From Symbiodinium microadriaticum (taxonomy: Eukaryota; Sar; Dinophyceae; Suessiales; Symbiodiniaceae): a stretch of DNA of 64,000 nt. The DNA is taken from NCBI GenBank assembly GCA_001939145.1, contig LSRX01000047.1, forward strand, positions 995,216-1,059,215, given 5' to 3'. The notes under the pieces were generated by a model. It saw nothing but the letters and a program-made list of their open reading frames with translations, was not told the origin of the DNA and did no database searches. Below are positions 41,156-51,373 of the stretch, one piece after another. Position 1 is the stretch's first letter. The number at the start of each line of letters is the position of its first letter. The position numbers and the translations under genes are program-made.

Positions 41156-41661
41156 ATGATGGTGACGGTGATTGACGGTGGGGGAGGGTACTGATGATGA
41201 TGGAAAGGGTGCTAAATGAGAGGTATCGAAATGGTACTGGTGACGGTTACCGCTGGTAGCACAACAGTGCATTGGTGGGGTTGTTTAAGATGGCGATGCA
41301 ACGGATCTTACAGGTGCTGGGTGGAGTGCGATGACAAAGGTTGTCGCGGCGGTGATGTTGAAACAATGGCGATGGGGGTGCCGATGACTGTGACGATGAT
41401 CGTGAGAGTGGCAATGCATATGGTAGTTGGTCCTGCAAAGAGGTTGCTGTGCGTGATCGTGCGAGTGTCAAGAAAAGCATTGATGTCGACAAGTGCGACG
41501 GTAATGATGTTGCTGCTGATGATGATGTTGTTGCTGATGATGATGAGCAAGATGACGGTATTGAGGCAAGCATTGATATGCACACCAACAAGAAGTAAGG
41601 ACAACAAGCAGAAGAGAGGCCAGATAGGTGTGCAACAAGTCATAGTAAACCATGCAGCACC

Positions 41662-41853
41662 ATGCCACGAGTAGCCTGGGGAATCTTGTCTGTGCAAGTA
41701 ATCATCGGGCAGGAAGAACTAATCGCTCTGAGGATAGCAATGCTGTGCAACACGATGGTCAGGAGTTCACGGCAAAGCTGCATGCATGAATTCCAGAGCA
41801 CTGTAACAAGTGTGTGTGCTTATGATAGAAGCAGCAGCACCGGAGACTATTGA
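41662..41853 (+). CDS. possible exon, unknown
   Basis: MPRVAWGILSVQVIIGQEEL, IALRIAMLCNTMVRSSRQSC, MHEFQSTVTS. May be an upstream exon of the following frame on the same strand. The part from 41216 to 41600 is ATGATG-rich and not reliable. Confidence 0.35.
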   Translation: MPRVAWGILSVQVIIGQEELIALRIAMLCNTMVRSSRQSCMHEFQSTVTSVCAYDRSSSTGDY

Positions 41854-42067
41854 AAGCCGTCTTCATGCAAGGCCCGAAAGCGCCATGCTCAAGGCCCCTG
41901 TGGCTGTGTGTGAGAAAGCCCTCGGGCTTAAAACTGAGGGTTCTGCAGAGGTTGTGCCCTTCGTTCAGGTCTACGGACCGAGAATGCGTGGAACAACCAA
42001 CACGTGGTTTGTAGTGCTGCTGGCTAGGCTTTGCGGATATTCTCACCTAATGCGGAGAAGCTGCTGA
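41810..42067 (+). CDS. possible coding frame, unknown (85 aa)
   Basis: Start either MCVLMIEAAAPE or, better, the second Met: MIEAAAPETIESRLHARPES, AMLKAPVAVCEKALGLKTEG, SAEVVPFVQVYGPRMRGTTN, TWFVVLLARLCGYSHLMRRS C, stop. Codon use is coding-like throughout (GCC ATG CTC AAG GCC CCT GTG GCT GTG). The C-terminal TWFVVLLARLCGY is hydrophobic. No family recognised. Confidence 0.5.
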   Translation: MCVLMIEAAAPETIESRLHARPESAMLKAPVAVCEKALGLKTEGSAEVVPFVQVYGPRMRGTTNTWFVVLLARLCGYSHLMRRSC

Positions 42068-42174
42068 AACCTAAAGAATCGTCGTGTTGTCGTCGCCGGA
42101 TCGGGTCAGACAGGATCTCAAAGGCCTCGCCGACAGAAAATGACAGCACATAGTGCAGGCTTCTCAATCACCAT

Positions 42175-42415
42175 CAACCCTAAACCCTCAACCTTAAACC
42201 CTAAACCGCTAAACCCTAAACCCTTTCTATATCATCAGCGTAAGAGATGACCCAGGGCATTAAGTCAGCCTCGGTCTGCAGTAGGGGGTTAGGGGTTAAG
42301 GGTTTAGGGAATGGGTTAAAGGGTTTAGGATGGTTTAGGTTTAGGGTTTCAAGTTTAAGGGTTCAGGGTTTAGGGGTTTAGGGTTTAAGGGTTTAGGGTC
42401 TAGGGTTTAGGGAGT
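42175..42415. repeat. telomere-like clusters, opposing
   Basis: CCCTAAACC units (42177-42223) and, 60 bp on, TTTAGGG units (42283-42412), giving a convergent pair. Confidence 0.85.
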
Positions 42416-42565
42416 CGCCCTCAGCACTGCCGCAGTATAGTAAAGCCTCCCAAAAATAAGAATGCTGTAGCAGTCGCATGAGTATGGCTAGCGGTACGAC
42501 CGCGATACAACTAACTAAAAATCACAGGGTCGGAATGACGGAATGTTGTACTCTAGATTGTCATT

Positions 42566-43050
42566 GTGAGCATCGCCACAGTGCCCGCACCGGTGTCTTA
42601 TGGATGCCCATGCTTGTCCATGAGAATATTGGTGCATGAACCAAATGATTACAATTCTGGCATTCATGTCCTGGCTGGAATGAAGCTTACAGCTGGTAGG
42701 TACAGCAAAGCGGCAGCGATGACGAAGCCGCGCATAACAATGCTAATGACGACGACACCGGTAAAGATGAACATGGCGATGAATATGATGTTGCTGATGC
42801 TGGCAACGATGGTAATGTGTGGCGATGACAATGGTGATGGCCATGGCGATTTTGATGGTGAGGGTAATGGTAGCCACTATGGTAATGGTACTTAAGATGG
42901 TGACGGTGGTGATGATGATAACGAGGATGACGATGATGATGATGATCATGATGATGATGACGATGGCGACGTTGTCATTGATTACCTTCAAGAAGGTGAG
43001 CGTGACCATTTGCACCGAAACCGCGAATACAGTACCTCATCTGACAAAAA
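42566..43050 (+). pseudogene. acidic frame with one internal stop, unknown
   Basis: One plus frame runs 42566-43050 with a single stop, TAA at 42893-42895. Before it: CGDDNGDGHGDFDGEGNGSH; after it: DGDGGDDDNEDDDDDDDHDD, then the non-repetitive GDVVIDYLQEGERDHLHRNR and EYSTSSDKK, TGA. The last part argues for genuine coding; the Asp run could be a GAT microsatellite. Decayed gene, or two exons with the stop in an intron. Confidence 0.3.
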
Positions 43051-43101
43051 ATGATGCTCAATCATACCGAGTGCGTGAGAATCTGAGAAGAACTCAAAAC
43101 T

Positions 43102-43386
43102 TCATCGTTCAGAGGACTTCACACCCCAACCCTCCCGGACGGAAGCCTGTGTGATCCTCCATGAAGCCTCCGTCGCCGCATGAACTTCTCTGGCGTCTGG
43201 TTCACGGCCCAACCTTGAAGCTTTTAGGGTTCGGGGCAGGAAAGTCCTATAAGCCCCAGGAGCCTGTACCACAACACACACACACACACATAAACCTTGA
43301 ACAACCGTAAAACAACACACGCACACACACATAAACCTTGAACAACCGTAAAACAACACACGCACACACACACACACACAAACACA

Positions 43387-43428
<42 letters not shown>

Positions 43429-43600
43429 CACACACACACGCGCACACACAAAGCAAAAATGTAACCTGTAATCCGGGGTGTTGGTTTTAGGGTCCACGGC
43501 CCATGGAGTTGATGCCCAAACACGCTCAGACACCTCGACACTCATGTCAAGTGCTTCGGCCGGAGCTTGTGTCCAATAATGTCGTACCCGAAAACCGAAA
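43102..43600 (-). CDS. possible two-exon gene around a GT-repeat intron, unknown
   Basis: Exon 1 (to 43466): RHYWTQAPAEALDMSVEVSE, RVWASTPWAVDPKTNTPDY, donor ATTACAG|GTTACA. Exon 2 (from 43213): acceptor TTCAAG|G, then LGREPDAREVHAATEASWRI and TQASVREGWGVKSSER, TGA. Splicing joins the frames correctly (AG+G = Arg). The intervening 252 bp contain the (GT)n tract and are also stop-free in this frame, so an unspliced reading cannot be excluded. No family recognised. Confidence 0.45.
43269..43450 (+). repeat. (CA)n with 39-bp duplicated spacer
   Basis: CA tracts interrupted twice by ATAAACCTTGAACAACCGTA AAACAACACACG, i.e. a higher-order duplication inside the microsatellite. Confidence 0.95.
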
Positions 43601-44490
43601 GATGCAAGCCCCGGGTTTAGGATGTGGCGGGAACCCTAAACCCTAAAGACGACAGTACTGCAAGCAAGAAGCTGGCTTCGGAGTTTGTCGGGATGCCTGT
43701 GGAGGGCCAGGCGAAGGTATGCCCGCCGGATCTCAGAGCTGTCGGCAAACCTGACCAGCCCTAAACCCTAAACCCGAAACCGCAGGAACCTGCAGAGCCG
43801 GGCCTGGGTTTCTTTGGTTTAGGGTTTGAAGCGCTGAGGTTCCGGGGTTGAGGTTCCAGGTTGAAGGGTTTAGGGTTTACTACCTCTACCCTCATCACTT
43901 CAAGGCTCATTTTCAGGACCACAGAACTGGCCTTTCAGCTCAGGCTTTGGAGCATCATCTCTGAAGCCCGCCCGAAAACCCTGAACTGTTTAACAGCAAC
44001 TTTGGGGTCTAAATCTTGGGATTGCTAACTTAGGCTTGATTCAAGACAGACATTTAACAACACCTGAACCTACATCTCTGGCAGTATCCCTGTGATGGTG
44101 AACGGTAGGTCTATTTGCTCTGTCTCATGAGAACTCTCAAACTGCAGGAAAGCTTGAACCCTTATACATGATACTTATAAACCCTAATCATGCATAGCTG
44201 TGAACCGCAACCGGGGAAAAAACGGTACACCCTTAATAAAACACGATAAAACCTAAAGCTAACACAAAAGCCTTAAAACCATGAACTCCAAACTTCAAAC
44301 CCTAAATCCTAAACCCCTAAAGCCTAAACCCTAAATTCTCATCCGGCCAATCTCTAAACCGTCAAAACCTAAAGGCCTGGTAATGCCCAGCGTTTGGTAC
44401 GGGCACGGCAGAGCCGCAATTTCGGGGGACCGCGAGACAAGTGCCTTGGTTTGGGGTTTATAGGGTTTAGGTTACGCTGGTTGGGTGTAT
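43585..44490. other. telomere-like and unique DNA, no supported gene
   Basis: CCCTAAA units (43630-43650, 43759-43780, 44290-44335), TTTAGGG units (43815-43880, 44450-44470). Nothing codon-like enough to call. Confidence 0.5.
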
Positions 44491-44518
44491 GAAGGAATTC
44501 GAATGTAACAACCTCAAG

Positions 44519-44646
44519 CGCTTACCTTCCAGGTACCTACTATATACGGGCCTAGAACCTTAGTACCCTATACAGTAGGTAGTACCTACTATATAGGGCC
44601 CTAGGGGCTTTAGCACCCCACATAGCAGGTACCTGGCAGGTTAGGG
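44519..44646. mobile_element. family A dimer (A7)
   Basis: Two family A palindromes joined head to tail: the first ends ...CAGTAGGT at 44580 and the second begins AGTACCTACTATATAGGGCC. Only the outer right terminus GGTTAGGG is intact. Confidence 0.8.
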
Positions 44647-44946
44647 TAAATCACATGAAGGCTCCCTCTGTTGTTGGCAATGCGAGGAAACTTGGGGGCT
44701 CACGGGCAGTGAGTGCGTACGGACTTGCGGCTTAAGGTGGCTCGTCTCATGTTTAGGGTTTGCTCTGGATTTGTGACCCTAATAAGAGTTCAGGGATTTG
44801 TTGAGATCTTCGGAGTGTCGCAGTCCACCCTCATTTCGTGTTCTTCACATACCTAGCCGTCTCGCGGGAACTGTCCAACAAGATTCCATGTCGTACGGTC
44901 TTAACCATCTAACCCCGCCGCCGTAGCAGGGAGAGCGGAGTGAACA

Positions 44947-45132
44947 ATGTATGATTGCAGCAGGGCCCTGCTGTCAGGAAACAACCCTTTACAAAGCAAT
45001 GTAGACCTTGTTTGCAAGCAAAGCGTCGGGAGCGGTCTTTTTCGAAATGCGGCGCTTCACACCCCGCAGCGGGGCCCTTGGATGCAGATGGCTTATATAA
45101 GGCTTCGGCTGAGCGTTGGAGTTAAAGGTTGA
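44947..45132 (+). CDS. possible small coding frame, 61 aa
   Basis: GAACAATG start context: MYDCSRALLSGNNPLQSNVD, LVCKQSVGSGLFRNAALHTP, QRGPWMQMAYIRLRLSVGVK, stop. Coding-like codons through most of its length. Function unknown. Confidence 0.4.
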   Translation: MYDCSRALLSGNNPLQSNVDLVCKQSVGSGLFRNAALHTPQRGPWMQMAYIRLRLSVGVKG

Positions 45133-45159
45133 ATGAGGGCTTACAGTTCACTCCACAGG

Positions 45160-45380
45160 GGGCTGAACAAACCCTACACCCTAAACTACCCCAAAATCCC
45201 ATCAACCCTATAGGCCCTATTAGCCTTAAACCCTAAATCCCTGAACCCTCAGTAAGTGGGCCTGCGTGGCAAGACCCGGCGTCGGGAACCCCGAACCCCA
45301 ACTGCACACCTCTCTAGACAGGCGTGGTGAGGCTCTGATGGTTTAGGGTTTGAGTTTAGGGTTTAGGGTTGAGGTGGTGA
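45160..45380. repeat. telomere-like clusters
   Basis: CCCTAAAC-like units (45172-45250) and TTTAGGG units (45340-45375). Confidence 0.75.
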
Positions 45381-45382
45381 GG

Positions 45383-45631
45383 TTAGGTTCTGCGGTGGGG
45401 TTTCCGGTAACCGGTAGGCTTCAAACCGAGCAAGCTGCACCCCAAAACATAAAGCCAAGGCGCCTCGGTTTCTGAGGGCTTTGGGCATTTAACGAGCGAG
45501 GACGGAGGCAAATTCGAATGTGCCCCTACATTACACAGGCAACTGGGCTTCCAGGGAATGATCGCAGCCCAAGGATCAGAGCTTGAGTGATCCACTCGGC
45601 TGGCCCAGGGATCTTCATCTCGCACAGCCAT
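45383..45631 (-). CDS. possible small gene, unknown (82 aa)
   Basis: MAVRDEDPWASRVDHSSSDP, WAAIIPWKPSCLCNVGAHSN, LPPSSLVKCPKPSETEAPWL, YVLGCSLLGLKPTGYRKPHR RT, stop. Natural N-terminus, Trp/Pro-rich, three DPW/IPW/APW motifs, sustained C/G-ending codons. If intronless it is complete; otherwise a first exon with the last residues in intron. No family recognised. Confidence 0.5.
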   Translation of the reverse strand: MAVRDEDPWASRVDHSSSDPWAAIIPWKPSCLCNVGAHSNLPPSSLVKCPKPSETEAPWLYVLGCSLLGLKPTGYRKPHRRT

Positions 45632-45871
45632 TCTCCGAGGCCAAGTACTGCGACTTTAGAATGCAAGGTTTTAGGTGTAAGAGTGCAGGTCTTCCTGAAT
45701 CCTAATTCACGGCTTACCTGCTGCTACGGTTTGAAGCTGACGGTTTCTTCCGATGCTCGCAGGGAAGGAGGCAGAAAGGGTTTGGGAAAGTCTACCACAA
45801 CGCTTCTGAAACTATGCTGCCACCGAATTTGCACAAACGAGCAAAATATTCAGAACGAGTCTTTGTCGTGA

Positions 45872-45988
45872 AACTACAAGGATTACTACCGCAGGATGTT
45901 GCAGATGGAGCCGGTGACGAGGGAAACTGATTTCAGCATGCATCGTGTGCGCTCAGGGATGAATCTTTCCGATATGGAGCCAGCCTGA
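45872..45988 (+). CDS. possible exon, unknown
   Basis: NYKDYYRRMLQMEPVTRETD and FSMHRVRSGMNLSDMEPA, TGA. Codons AAC TAC AAG GAT TAC TAC CGC AGG ATG are coding-like. An in-frame TGA lies directly before, so a splice acceptor such as ACAAG| would be required. No family recognised. Confidence 0.35.
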   Translation, partial: NYKDYYRRMLQMEPVTRETDFSMHRVRSGMNLSDMEPA

Positions 45989-46316
45989 GAGAAACCGGAC
46001 TGCTCGACCCTAGGCCCTAGACAAGACATGAGGCCACTTCTGTGTCTGGGATAGTCTCAAGGTGCCACAGATGATCGGAATCCACCAGCTCAGGCAAACC
46101 TTCTCAACCACCGGGGTGTTCCCTGAGACCCCAGGGTCTTCCTTTAGACTTTGTCGAGTTCTACTGCTGAAAGCAATAGCTGGTGGAGCTCTAAAGCTAG
46201 CATAACATGTCAGGGAGGAGTGGCATATGAGGCTGCAGAAGAGAACCCAAAAGAATTACGGATCGAGTAATTGTGCTGTTGAAGTAATTGTGCTGTTGAA
46301 GAGACAGCAGAAGAAC

Positions 46317-46480
46317 ACCTCGTCGGCACAGCAAGATCCAATGCACCGATAGAGCCCGCACTTTCTCTCGCGATGGATCACCTGCCGCCGGTACAGCTGC
46401 AGCTGGCAAGCAGCTGCCGCTTCTGCCTTTTCGACATAGATCCATGTCGTGCGATACCCAAGCATGTGAACAAAAAACAC
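46317..46480 (-). CDS. possible exon, unknown (Cys/basic)
   Basis: TWIYVEKAEAAAACQLQLYR, RQVIHRERKCGLYRCIGSCC ADE, then GAG|GTGTTC donor. Codons TGC CAG CTG CAG CTG TAC CGG CGG CAG GTG ATC are strongly coding-like. Four Cys in the last part. No family recognised. Confidence 0.4.
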
Positions 46481-46793
46481 CTGCTGACCCCATGTCTTGA
46501 TGCGAACATTGAAGTCTTGTTAGATGCCATTATCCATCGGGCCGCAGTGCATATCCACATGTGCATTCAGATCTACGTAGGCATAGAATTATTTGTTTAT
46601 ACATGTGTATGTATACGCGCCAGGTTAGGGATACGGGACCATGACAACAATTTCCCTTTCGGAGTTGAAAAGTCTGCTGTCACGTTCGAGAACGCATGGA
46701 TTGAGGTGTCGTGGGACTTTTTATTGCGTGAAGCCCTACACCCTAAACCCTAAACCCTGAACCCTGTAAGCCAAACCCGAAGCTGCTCGCAAA

Positions 46794-46976
46794 TTGCCTT
46801 TTGACGGCTTCCGGATCCCCGAGCTGCTGCACAGCCCCCAAGCCCCATCTTTGAGCAAACGGCCTGCCTTTCCGTCAAGTCTGTTGCTGCTGCAACCTGC
46901 AGATGTCATGGGGCTTGTTGAATATTACGGACACGGAGTTTTGGCTGCTACGGCTTCTCAGGTTCAGGAACCCTAA
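46794..46976 (+). CDS. weak candidate frame, 60 aa
   Basis: FDGFRIPELLHSPQAPSLSK and LQPADVMGLVEYYGHGVLAA TAS. The minus strand is also open and plausible; strand uncertain. Confidence 0.25.
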   Translation: MPFDGFRIPELLHSPQAPSLSKRPAFPSSLLLLQPADVMGLVEYYGHGVLAATASQVQEP

Positions 46977-47245
46977 GCCCTAAACCTAAACCCTAAAATC
47001 CAAACCCTTAGGCCCTCAACTCCACACCCAAACTCCGAAAATCCAAACCCTAAACCCTTAGCCCTAAAGCCTAAAATCCCTAAACCCAGAACCCTAAGCC
47101 GTAGACCCTAAAATCCAAACCCTAATCCTAAGCCGCTTGAGGAGCTGGCTTGGGCTATTCATCGCTCCACCCACAGCCCCAGGGCTGGGGGTGCAGGCTA
47201 GGATTTAGGGTTCATGGGTTTAGGGTTTAGGGTTTATGGGTTTAG
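46970..47245. repeat. telomere-like clusters
   Basis: CCCTAAA-like units (46970-47135) followed by TTTAGGG units (47205-47245). Confidence 0.85.
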
Positions 47246-47321
47246 GGCTCAGTGTTCCAAAACCTAAGCTCGTTGTCCGGGAAACTTTACGAGTCAAACT
47301 GGGGCGTAGACTCAATGAACC

Positions 47322-47450
47322 GAGTGCGCACCTGAAAAGCCAGAGATTTAATATGGAAACCATATTACTTACTATACACTATTATGGTAGCTTAAATTTA
47401 ACCCCTTAACAAGAACCCAGGCATTGAGTGCGCACCTAAAGAGCCATAGA
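47322..47450. mobile_element. family G right-half element (G2) between 25-bp direct repeats
   Basis: TATGGTAGCTTAAATTTAAC CCCTTAACAAGAACCCAG matches the right end of G3. It is bracketed by GAGTGCGCACCTGAAAAGCC (47322) and GAGTGCGCACCTAAAGAGCC (47426), 25-bp direct repeats with three mismatches and 104-bp spacing. Confidence 0.6.
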
Positions 47451-47564
47451 CACAGGCTCCCGGCCTTCCCCCTCGGAAAGCCAAGCAAAAAAGACAAACC
47501 ACACCCGATACATCTACACTGTCAGGAGAAACAACAATGCTGTAACTGAACACCAAAGCCTCTA

Positions 47565-47772
47565 TATATATATATATACATACATACATACATACGTACA
47601 TACATACATACATACATCCATTACATTACATACATACATACATACATACATTACATTAATACATACATTACATTAATACATACATACATACATACATACA
47701 TACATACATACTTACATACATACTTACATACATACATACATACATACTTACTTACTTACTTACTTACTTACA
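47565..47772 (+). repeat. (TA)n, (ACAT)n and (ACTT)n tract
   Basis: Tetranucleotide ACAT array with TTACATTA interruptions, ending as ACTTACTTACTT. Confidence 0.98.
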
Positions 47773-48204
47773 TAATCGTCAAACCCCTAAATGTCGAAAA
47801 CCGAGGCCCCTGAAAGACCTGAGCAAGAACAAGCTGCAACCAAGCATGCTTGTTTAGCTTATTCTTTGGCCTCGTTCGTTGCCATGGCCGGCTTGAAACC
47901 ATCGCCGACGAAAACTTCCTCCTCCCTGGGTTTAGGGTCTTGCTTTTGAGGGTTTGAGGCCTTCTATAGTATATGAGGAAGGGCCTCGACCTGTGTGTGA
48001 TGGTGCGGTATAATCTCCTGTGAGGGTTTCCTATGAAACTGTGGGAAGTAGCTCAGAATTTGTACACAGAACGTTGGGCCTTGGCTCTTGAAGCTCGGAG
48101 TTCCGGGATTAGGTGTGGGGTATAGCGGCCACGACTTTGGGCAAGGCACTCTCAGGAAGCCGTTGTTATCCGATCCCTGTCTGTTCCGCCTCCTACTTCT
48201 GCAC

Positions 48205-48470
48205 TGGTTTAGGGTTTAGGTTTCAGAGATTTTAGGCTTTGGGATTTAGGGTTTAGGTTTTAGGGATTTGGGGGTTTAGGGTTTAGGTTTTGGGGTTTAG
48301 GATTTAGGGTTTCGGGTTGGATTCAAGCACGCCACACCCCAATGAAAGGACCTGCTTCATGAAGACGAAACCCACAAGTCATGAACAGAAGAGGCTCACG
48401 AGGACCCTAAGGTTTACGGGGTTTAGGGCTTAGGGTTTGGGTTTAAGGTTTAGGCTTTCGGGTTTCGGAG
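48205..48470 (+). repeat. TTTAGGG-like cluster
   Basis: GGTTTAGGTTT(C/T)AGGG units (48207-48315) and again at 48410-48465. 47773-48200 shows no supported gene. Confidence 0.8.
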
Positions 48471-48699
48471 CCCTGACGAAAAGGTGCCTAGCACTGTCTG
48501 GATTCACGACAACGGGCATTCTACCTAGACCGCCCCAGCTACCCTCTGCTCTATCATACACCCAAATATGCACCATTGAGAGCCATAAGGGCTGCATCAA
48601 GGGCACCTTGCAGGGCCCTGGTAACTAAGAGACTTCAGGACTCTCGAGATCTGGTGAGCGTGGTCGCTACCCGCTAATTCTAAGAAGGGTTTAGGTTAG

Positions 48700-48882
48700 G
48701 TGCTTGCTTTGGGGTACAGAGTGGAGCGGCCTACAGGGACTATTGCTTTGCAGGGCATTAGGGATCCAGGTTCAACTGATCCCGTTTCGGACACTATACT
48801 TTGTGAGTTAGTGTGGCTGTCGTGGCTCCAGCGGCTGCTGACAACGCCTGAAGGTGCTGCCGTACGAAGCCCGGCAGCCTAA
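48700..48882 (+). CDS. weak candidate, strand uncertain
   Basis: Plus: GIRDPGSTDPVSDTILCELV, WLSWLQRLLTTPEGAAVRSP AA, stop. Minus over the same DNA: VRQHLQALSAAAGATTATLT HK followed by a donor-like AAG|TATAG or AAAG. One of the two may be real. No family recognised. Confidence 0.3.
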   Translation: MLALGYRVERPTGTIALQGIRDPGSTDPVSDTILCELVWLSWLQRLLTTPEGAAVRSPAA

Positions 48883-49189
48883 ACTGCCCGCTAACCTCGA
48901 AAACACAAACTTCAAAACAGTGACATCCGAACACCCTCAGCCAGTGAATCGCACAACCTCGAAAACCAGCCTGCATCCGATGGGCGGAACACTCGGTTAA
49001 TCATCGAACGCACATACTCCCCCCCAGTTACATAACAAGCAGAACCGCCCTATTCCCCTGCCCTAAACCCTGAAAACCTGAAAGCCCCCAAACACACGAG
49101 GCCGGTGCCCTGTGAGGTTGTCCCTGGCGAAGCGAACACCTCAGAACTGTAAGGAAGTCCTGTAAACTGAGTAAAAAGAAGTTCGAGTT

Positions 49190-49211
49190 TTTATGTATGT
49201 ATGTATGTATG

Positions 49212-49278
<67 letters not shown>

Positions 49279-49620
49279 GTCTGTATGTGTATATATAAAT
49301 ATATACACACATATATGGATAGATAGACAGATAGACAGATAGATAGGTAGAAAGATAGATCGCTATCTATCTATCTATCTATCTATCTAGCTAGCTAGCT
49401 AGCTAGCTAGCTAGCTAGATAGATAGATAGATAGATAGATAGATCGACAGATAGATCGATAGATAAAAATTCGACAGATAGATCGATCGATATATATATA
49501 TATATATATATAGGCACATAGATAAACAGATAAATAGTGAGAGATACATAGATAGATAGATACATAGATAGATAGATAGATAGATAGATAGGTAGATAGA
49601 TAGATAGCCAGGTACAAGTA
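49190..49620 (+). repeat. (TATG)n, (GATA)n and long tetranucleotide palindrome
   Basis: TATG/TATATG arrays, then GATA-rich DNA. 49363-49444 is (CTAT)n-(CTAG)n-(ATAG)n, a near-perfect palindrome of about 80 bp. A (TA)n lies at 49490-49511. Confidence 0.97.
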
Positions 49621-49689
49621 GTTTATGTACATACATTTGTTACTTTGGGGATTGGTCTTTCTGGGTTGAGGGCTCTATTTTACCACTTT

Positions 49690-50425
49690 AGGATGTTGGG
49701 TTGAGAGGTTAGGCTTTGGGGCTAAGAGGCCTAAACCCTCAGCCCCGCACGTGCTTAGGGCTTAGGGTCTCGGGCTTCAGGTTTTGGGCTTAGGGCTTTT
49801 AGGGTTTAGGCTTTGGGCTTTTCGGGCTTAGAGTTTAGGGTTTGGGAAGTTAGGGCTTGTTGTTTAGGTTTCAGCGGTGATCGGATGAATCTAGCATATC
49901 TGATGGCTGCTACCTTTGCTGTTACCTTTGCGTCACCGATGAAACTCCTAAGGACCGGGCTTAGCGCTTGACCAGGAAGCGTTCTCCTGGGATGGACTCC
50001 GCTGGCATCACCCGCCCCATCAACCGTGAACCGTCAACCCTGAACCCTGAACCCTGAACCCTAAACCCTCAACCTGAACCCTAAACCCTCAACCCTAAAC
50101 CCTAAACCCTCAACCCTAAACCCTGAACCCTAAACCCTAAACCCTAAACCCTGAACCCTAAGCCCTTTTTAAGGGACCCGGGGAGTCGGTAAGCAAGGAC
50201 ACGGAAGAGCTGCCTCACTCCTTTCCCAGCTGTTAAGTCCGCTGGTCCTTTGAGTAAACCTTGGGCTCCCCCACCCGTTCACTAAGAACTACCCTAAACC
50301 CTAAACCCTAATTAAATTCTAAACCCTAAACCCTAATTAAGTTCTAAACCCTAAACCCTATAAGCCCTAAACCCTAAACCCTAAATTCTAAACCCTAAAC
50401 CCTCAATTCTAAACCCTGAAACGCT
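49690..50425. repeat. telomere-like clusters, both orientations
   Basis: GGCTTAGGG/TTTAGGG on the plus strand (49735-49870), then CCCTGAACCCTAAACCC arrays (50035-50165) and CCCTAAACCCTAATTAAATT units (50290-50420). No gene. Confidence 0.9.
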
Positions 50426-50881
50426 CCATCCCTGAATCCCGAATCCCTTGTCCCTGGAACTTCGGTTTGAAGGTTTGGAGCGCGGGCTCGGAAGTCTAAG
50501 CGTTGCGGGGCTATACTGAAGTACAAGTGTACAGTGACTTTAGGGTTTAGGGTTTAGGGACTACTATGAGGAATGTATGGGAATGTGATTCTAAGTCTGA
50601 ATATCGTAACTCGAAAGAATAAGCATTCAAACCCCTGTAGTTGGTATGTCATTACGGGCTTTCTTGCTTGCATCTTCAACCTGCGTCATGGTACTTTCTT
50701 CAGTGGGTTCCTTTTGAATACGTAAATGGCCCTGTCTATTTTCCGACCTAAGGACAACCGGCTTTCGGCGTCTAATTTCAATGCTGACCAAGCCCCGGAC
50801 GAATCCAAAACTAAGCCCTAAACACGTACCGAAGGTTTGTACCGAGGATTCCGAACATAGACAGATAGGCAGGTAGATAGA

Positions 50882-50884
<3 letters not shown>

Positions 50885-50917
<33 letters not shown>

Positions 50918-50955
50918 AATTGAGAGACAGAGTGAGAAAGAGAGGGAGACAGCCC
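50885..50955 (+). repeat. (GA)n tract
   Basis: AGAGAG run with imperfect continuation. The minus frame over it (Ser/Leu) is an artefact. The minus frame at 50627-50884 is weakly protein-like only. Confidence 0.95.
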
Positions 50956-51199
50956 GAGTTTTGGTGAGGTTAGGGTTTGGGTTAAGGGCGTGCAGCTTCG
51001 AGATTTGGGTTGGAGCGTAGAGGTCTGCGGGGCTGTCGGACTTACAACTCTCACTGGTTAACTCAACCCTTAAGCCCTAGCCCCCCCCAATCCTAAACCC
51101 CAAATTCGAATTTGTGAGCCCAGGAACCGCTCGAGCCGAAGCATGGCCGCCCAAACAGCTTACCTTTCTAGAAGGACTCATCATAAGGAGACCACGAGG

Positions 51200-51260
51200 A
51201 ACGCTTAAACCGTAACCCTAAACCCTAAACCCTAGACCCTAAACCCTAAACTTAAAACCC
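51200..51260 (-). repeat. CCCTAAA array
   Basis: About six CCCTAAA/CCCTAGA units. Confidence 0.85.
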
Positions 51261-51264
51261 CCAC

Positions 51265-51345
51265 TGAGTCTCCAGAAGATGCCGAAGGAGACCGCGACGA
51301 GGAAGATGCAAGCGAAGATGCCGATGCAGGTCAAGCCTGGCATTT
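51265..51345 (+). CDS. possible acidic exon, unknown
   Basis: PEDAEGDRDEEDASEDADAG QA with mixed synonymous codons (GAT/GAC, GAA/GAG, GCC/GCA), unlike a DNA microsatellite. Short, with telomere-like DNA on both sides. Confidence 0.3.
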
Positions 51346-51373
51346 CGGGGGGCCTCTCTAAAATCGCTTGCGT

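Noticed and set aside
39972..41194. 363-codon minus and 293-codon plus frames
   Set aside because: Open only because the 114-bp minisatellite unit is a multiple of three and lacks stops; composition is Val/Leu homopolymer.
41216..41600. Met/Val-rich plus frame
   Set aside because: ATGATG/GTGATG-rich DNA; hydrophobic Met runs follow from the repeat.
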